Shown: positions 58,044 through 58,925 of the stretch, one piece after another
How positions within the stretch are numbered: the first letter of the stretch is position 1
How the letters are laid out: each line of letters begins with the position of its first letter
Assembly: GCA_007279905.1 (NCBI GenBank)
Contig: QYPH01000029.1
Coordinates: forward strand, 1 to 58,925
Direction: 5' to 3'
DNA: 58,925 bases
Source: Actinomycetota bacterium
Lineage (GTDB): Bacteria > Actinomycetota > Acidimicrobiia > Acidimicrobiales > Ilumatobacteraceae
The notes under the pieces: generated by a model
What the model saw: only the letters and a program-made list of their open reading frames with translations
Database searches by the model: none
Told to the model about the DNA's origin: nothing
Made by a program: the position numbers and the translations under genes

Positions 58044-58925
58044 ATGCTCGCATTCACATTTCCAGGTCAAGGATCTCAGCGCCCCGGCATGGGTGCGCCT
58101 TGGGTCGACCACGAAAGTTGGGAGCTTGTAGGCGAAGCGTCAGACGTCGTCGGTCGTGATGTTGCAGCACTTCTTTTAGAAGCCGATGCCGAATCGTTGA
58201 AAGATACTCGTAATGCACAGCTCACCACGTTTGTCATGTCGCTCATGGTGCTCGATGCAGTCGAGCGTCTTGGCATCGAGCCGAGTTTTTGCGCTGGGCA
58301 CAGCCTTGGCGAATACACGGCTCTTGTGGCCACTGGCGCACTTCGATTTGACGACGGCTTAAAGCTCGTCGCCGAGCGTTCGGCGGCAATGCATGAAGCT
58401 GGCATCTCTCAACCAGGCACCATGGCTGCAGTGCTCGGACTCGACGACGAACAGGTTGAGGTTGCGTGTCGGTTAGCAGATGCCGATGTGTGGGTTGCCA
58501 ATTTCAATGCACCTGGCCAAGTTGTTATTGCCGGATCCCTTGAAGGCGTTGCCAAGGCAACTGAGCAAGCAAAAGCACTCGGAGCAAAAAGAGTGATGTC
58601 GCTTCCGGTGTCAGGCGCATTTCATACTCCCTATATGTCAAGTGCGCGCAACAGGCTTCGCGATGCAATCGCATCTGCCCAACCTCGCGATACTGAGGTT
58701 CCAGTCATCTCCAACGTTGATGCGCTCGCCCACGACCACGGCTCCGAATGGGCATCATTGTTGTCCGCTCAATTGTCTTCTCCAGTGCGCTGGAAACATT
58801 GTTTGCTTGCTTTGAGTGAACAGGGTGTTCGCGGCTTTATCGAACTCGGTCCAGGTGGCGTGCTTACCGGTATGGCCAAGCGAACGCTTGAAGATGCCAG
58901 GACGATCAGCGTTGCAACTCCGGAC
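58044..58925 (+). CDS. fabD: Malonyl CoA-acyl carrier protein transacylase, 3' end beyond window
   Basis: MLAFTFPGQGSQRPGMG, FCAGHSLGEYTALVATGAL, VSGAFHTPYM, FIELGPGGVLTGMAKR; ORF open to the window end. Confidence 0.93.
   Translation, partial: MLAFTFPGQGSQRPGMGAPWVDHESWELVGEASDVVGRDVAALLLEADAESLKDTRNAQLTTFVMSLMVLDAVERLGIEPSFCAGHSLGEYTALVATGALRFDDGLKLVAERSAAMHEAGISQPGTMAAVLGLDDEQVEVACRLADADVWVANFNAPGQVVIAGSLEGVAKATEQAKALGAKRVMSLPVSGAFHTPYMSSARNRLRDAIASAQPRDTEVPVISNVDALAHDHGSEWASLLSAQLSSPVRWKHCLLALSEQGVRGFIELGPGGVLTGMAKRTLEDARTISVATPD

Noticed and set aside
1-58925. CRISPR arrays, IS elements, prophage, toxin-antitoxin or restriction systems
   Set aside because: No regularly spaced repeats, transposase/integrase motifs or paired small toxin-antitoxin genes were found on reading both strands.

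Overview
The window is a chromosomal segment of about 49-50% GC by eye. It is probably from an actinobacterium, perhaps Acidimicrobiia/Ilumatobacter-like; this is inferred from the PdtaR-polA-rpsA-coaE-uvrB-uvrA-uvrC-rapZ-gap-pgk-tpi order and I ran no taxonomy search. From left to right it contains: a branched-chain amino-acid-type ABC transporter (livG partial, livM, livH with an extra N-terminal domain); ctaA; a 4x PG-binding + M23 peptidase; a histidine phosphatase; a lipoprotein coupled to a heterodimeric ABC exporter; an acyltransferase, an esterase, panB and panC; a divergent ProA-like dehydrogenase with a Gfo/Idh/MocA oxidoreductase; MBL and TauE/SafE proteins; a 12-kb catabolic cluster; a DEAD-box helicase; a lactone oxidase with an MFS transporter; tRNA-Leu(GAG) and secG; a dpp/opp peptide transporter; the housekeeping block listed above; tRNA-Leu(CAA); and a partial fabD. 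The most interesting region is about 19.3-31.4 kb. It encodes a class III aminotransferase, an M20-type L-carbamoylase, a D-carbamoylase-like nitrilase, an XdhD-like Fe-S/Mo fusion hydroxylase, an N-terminally truncated SsnA-like amidohydrolase, an LLM flavin oxidoreductase and a second, three-subunit molybdenum hydroxylase. The genes from the fusion hydroxylase onward are separated by 6 bp or overlap at start/stop codons. I interpret the cluster as an undescribed N-heterocycle (purine/hydantoin-like) catabolic pathway. No CRISPR array, rRNA, transposase, integrase or phage gene was seen.
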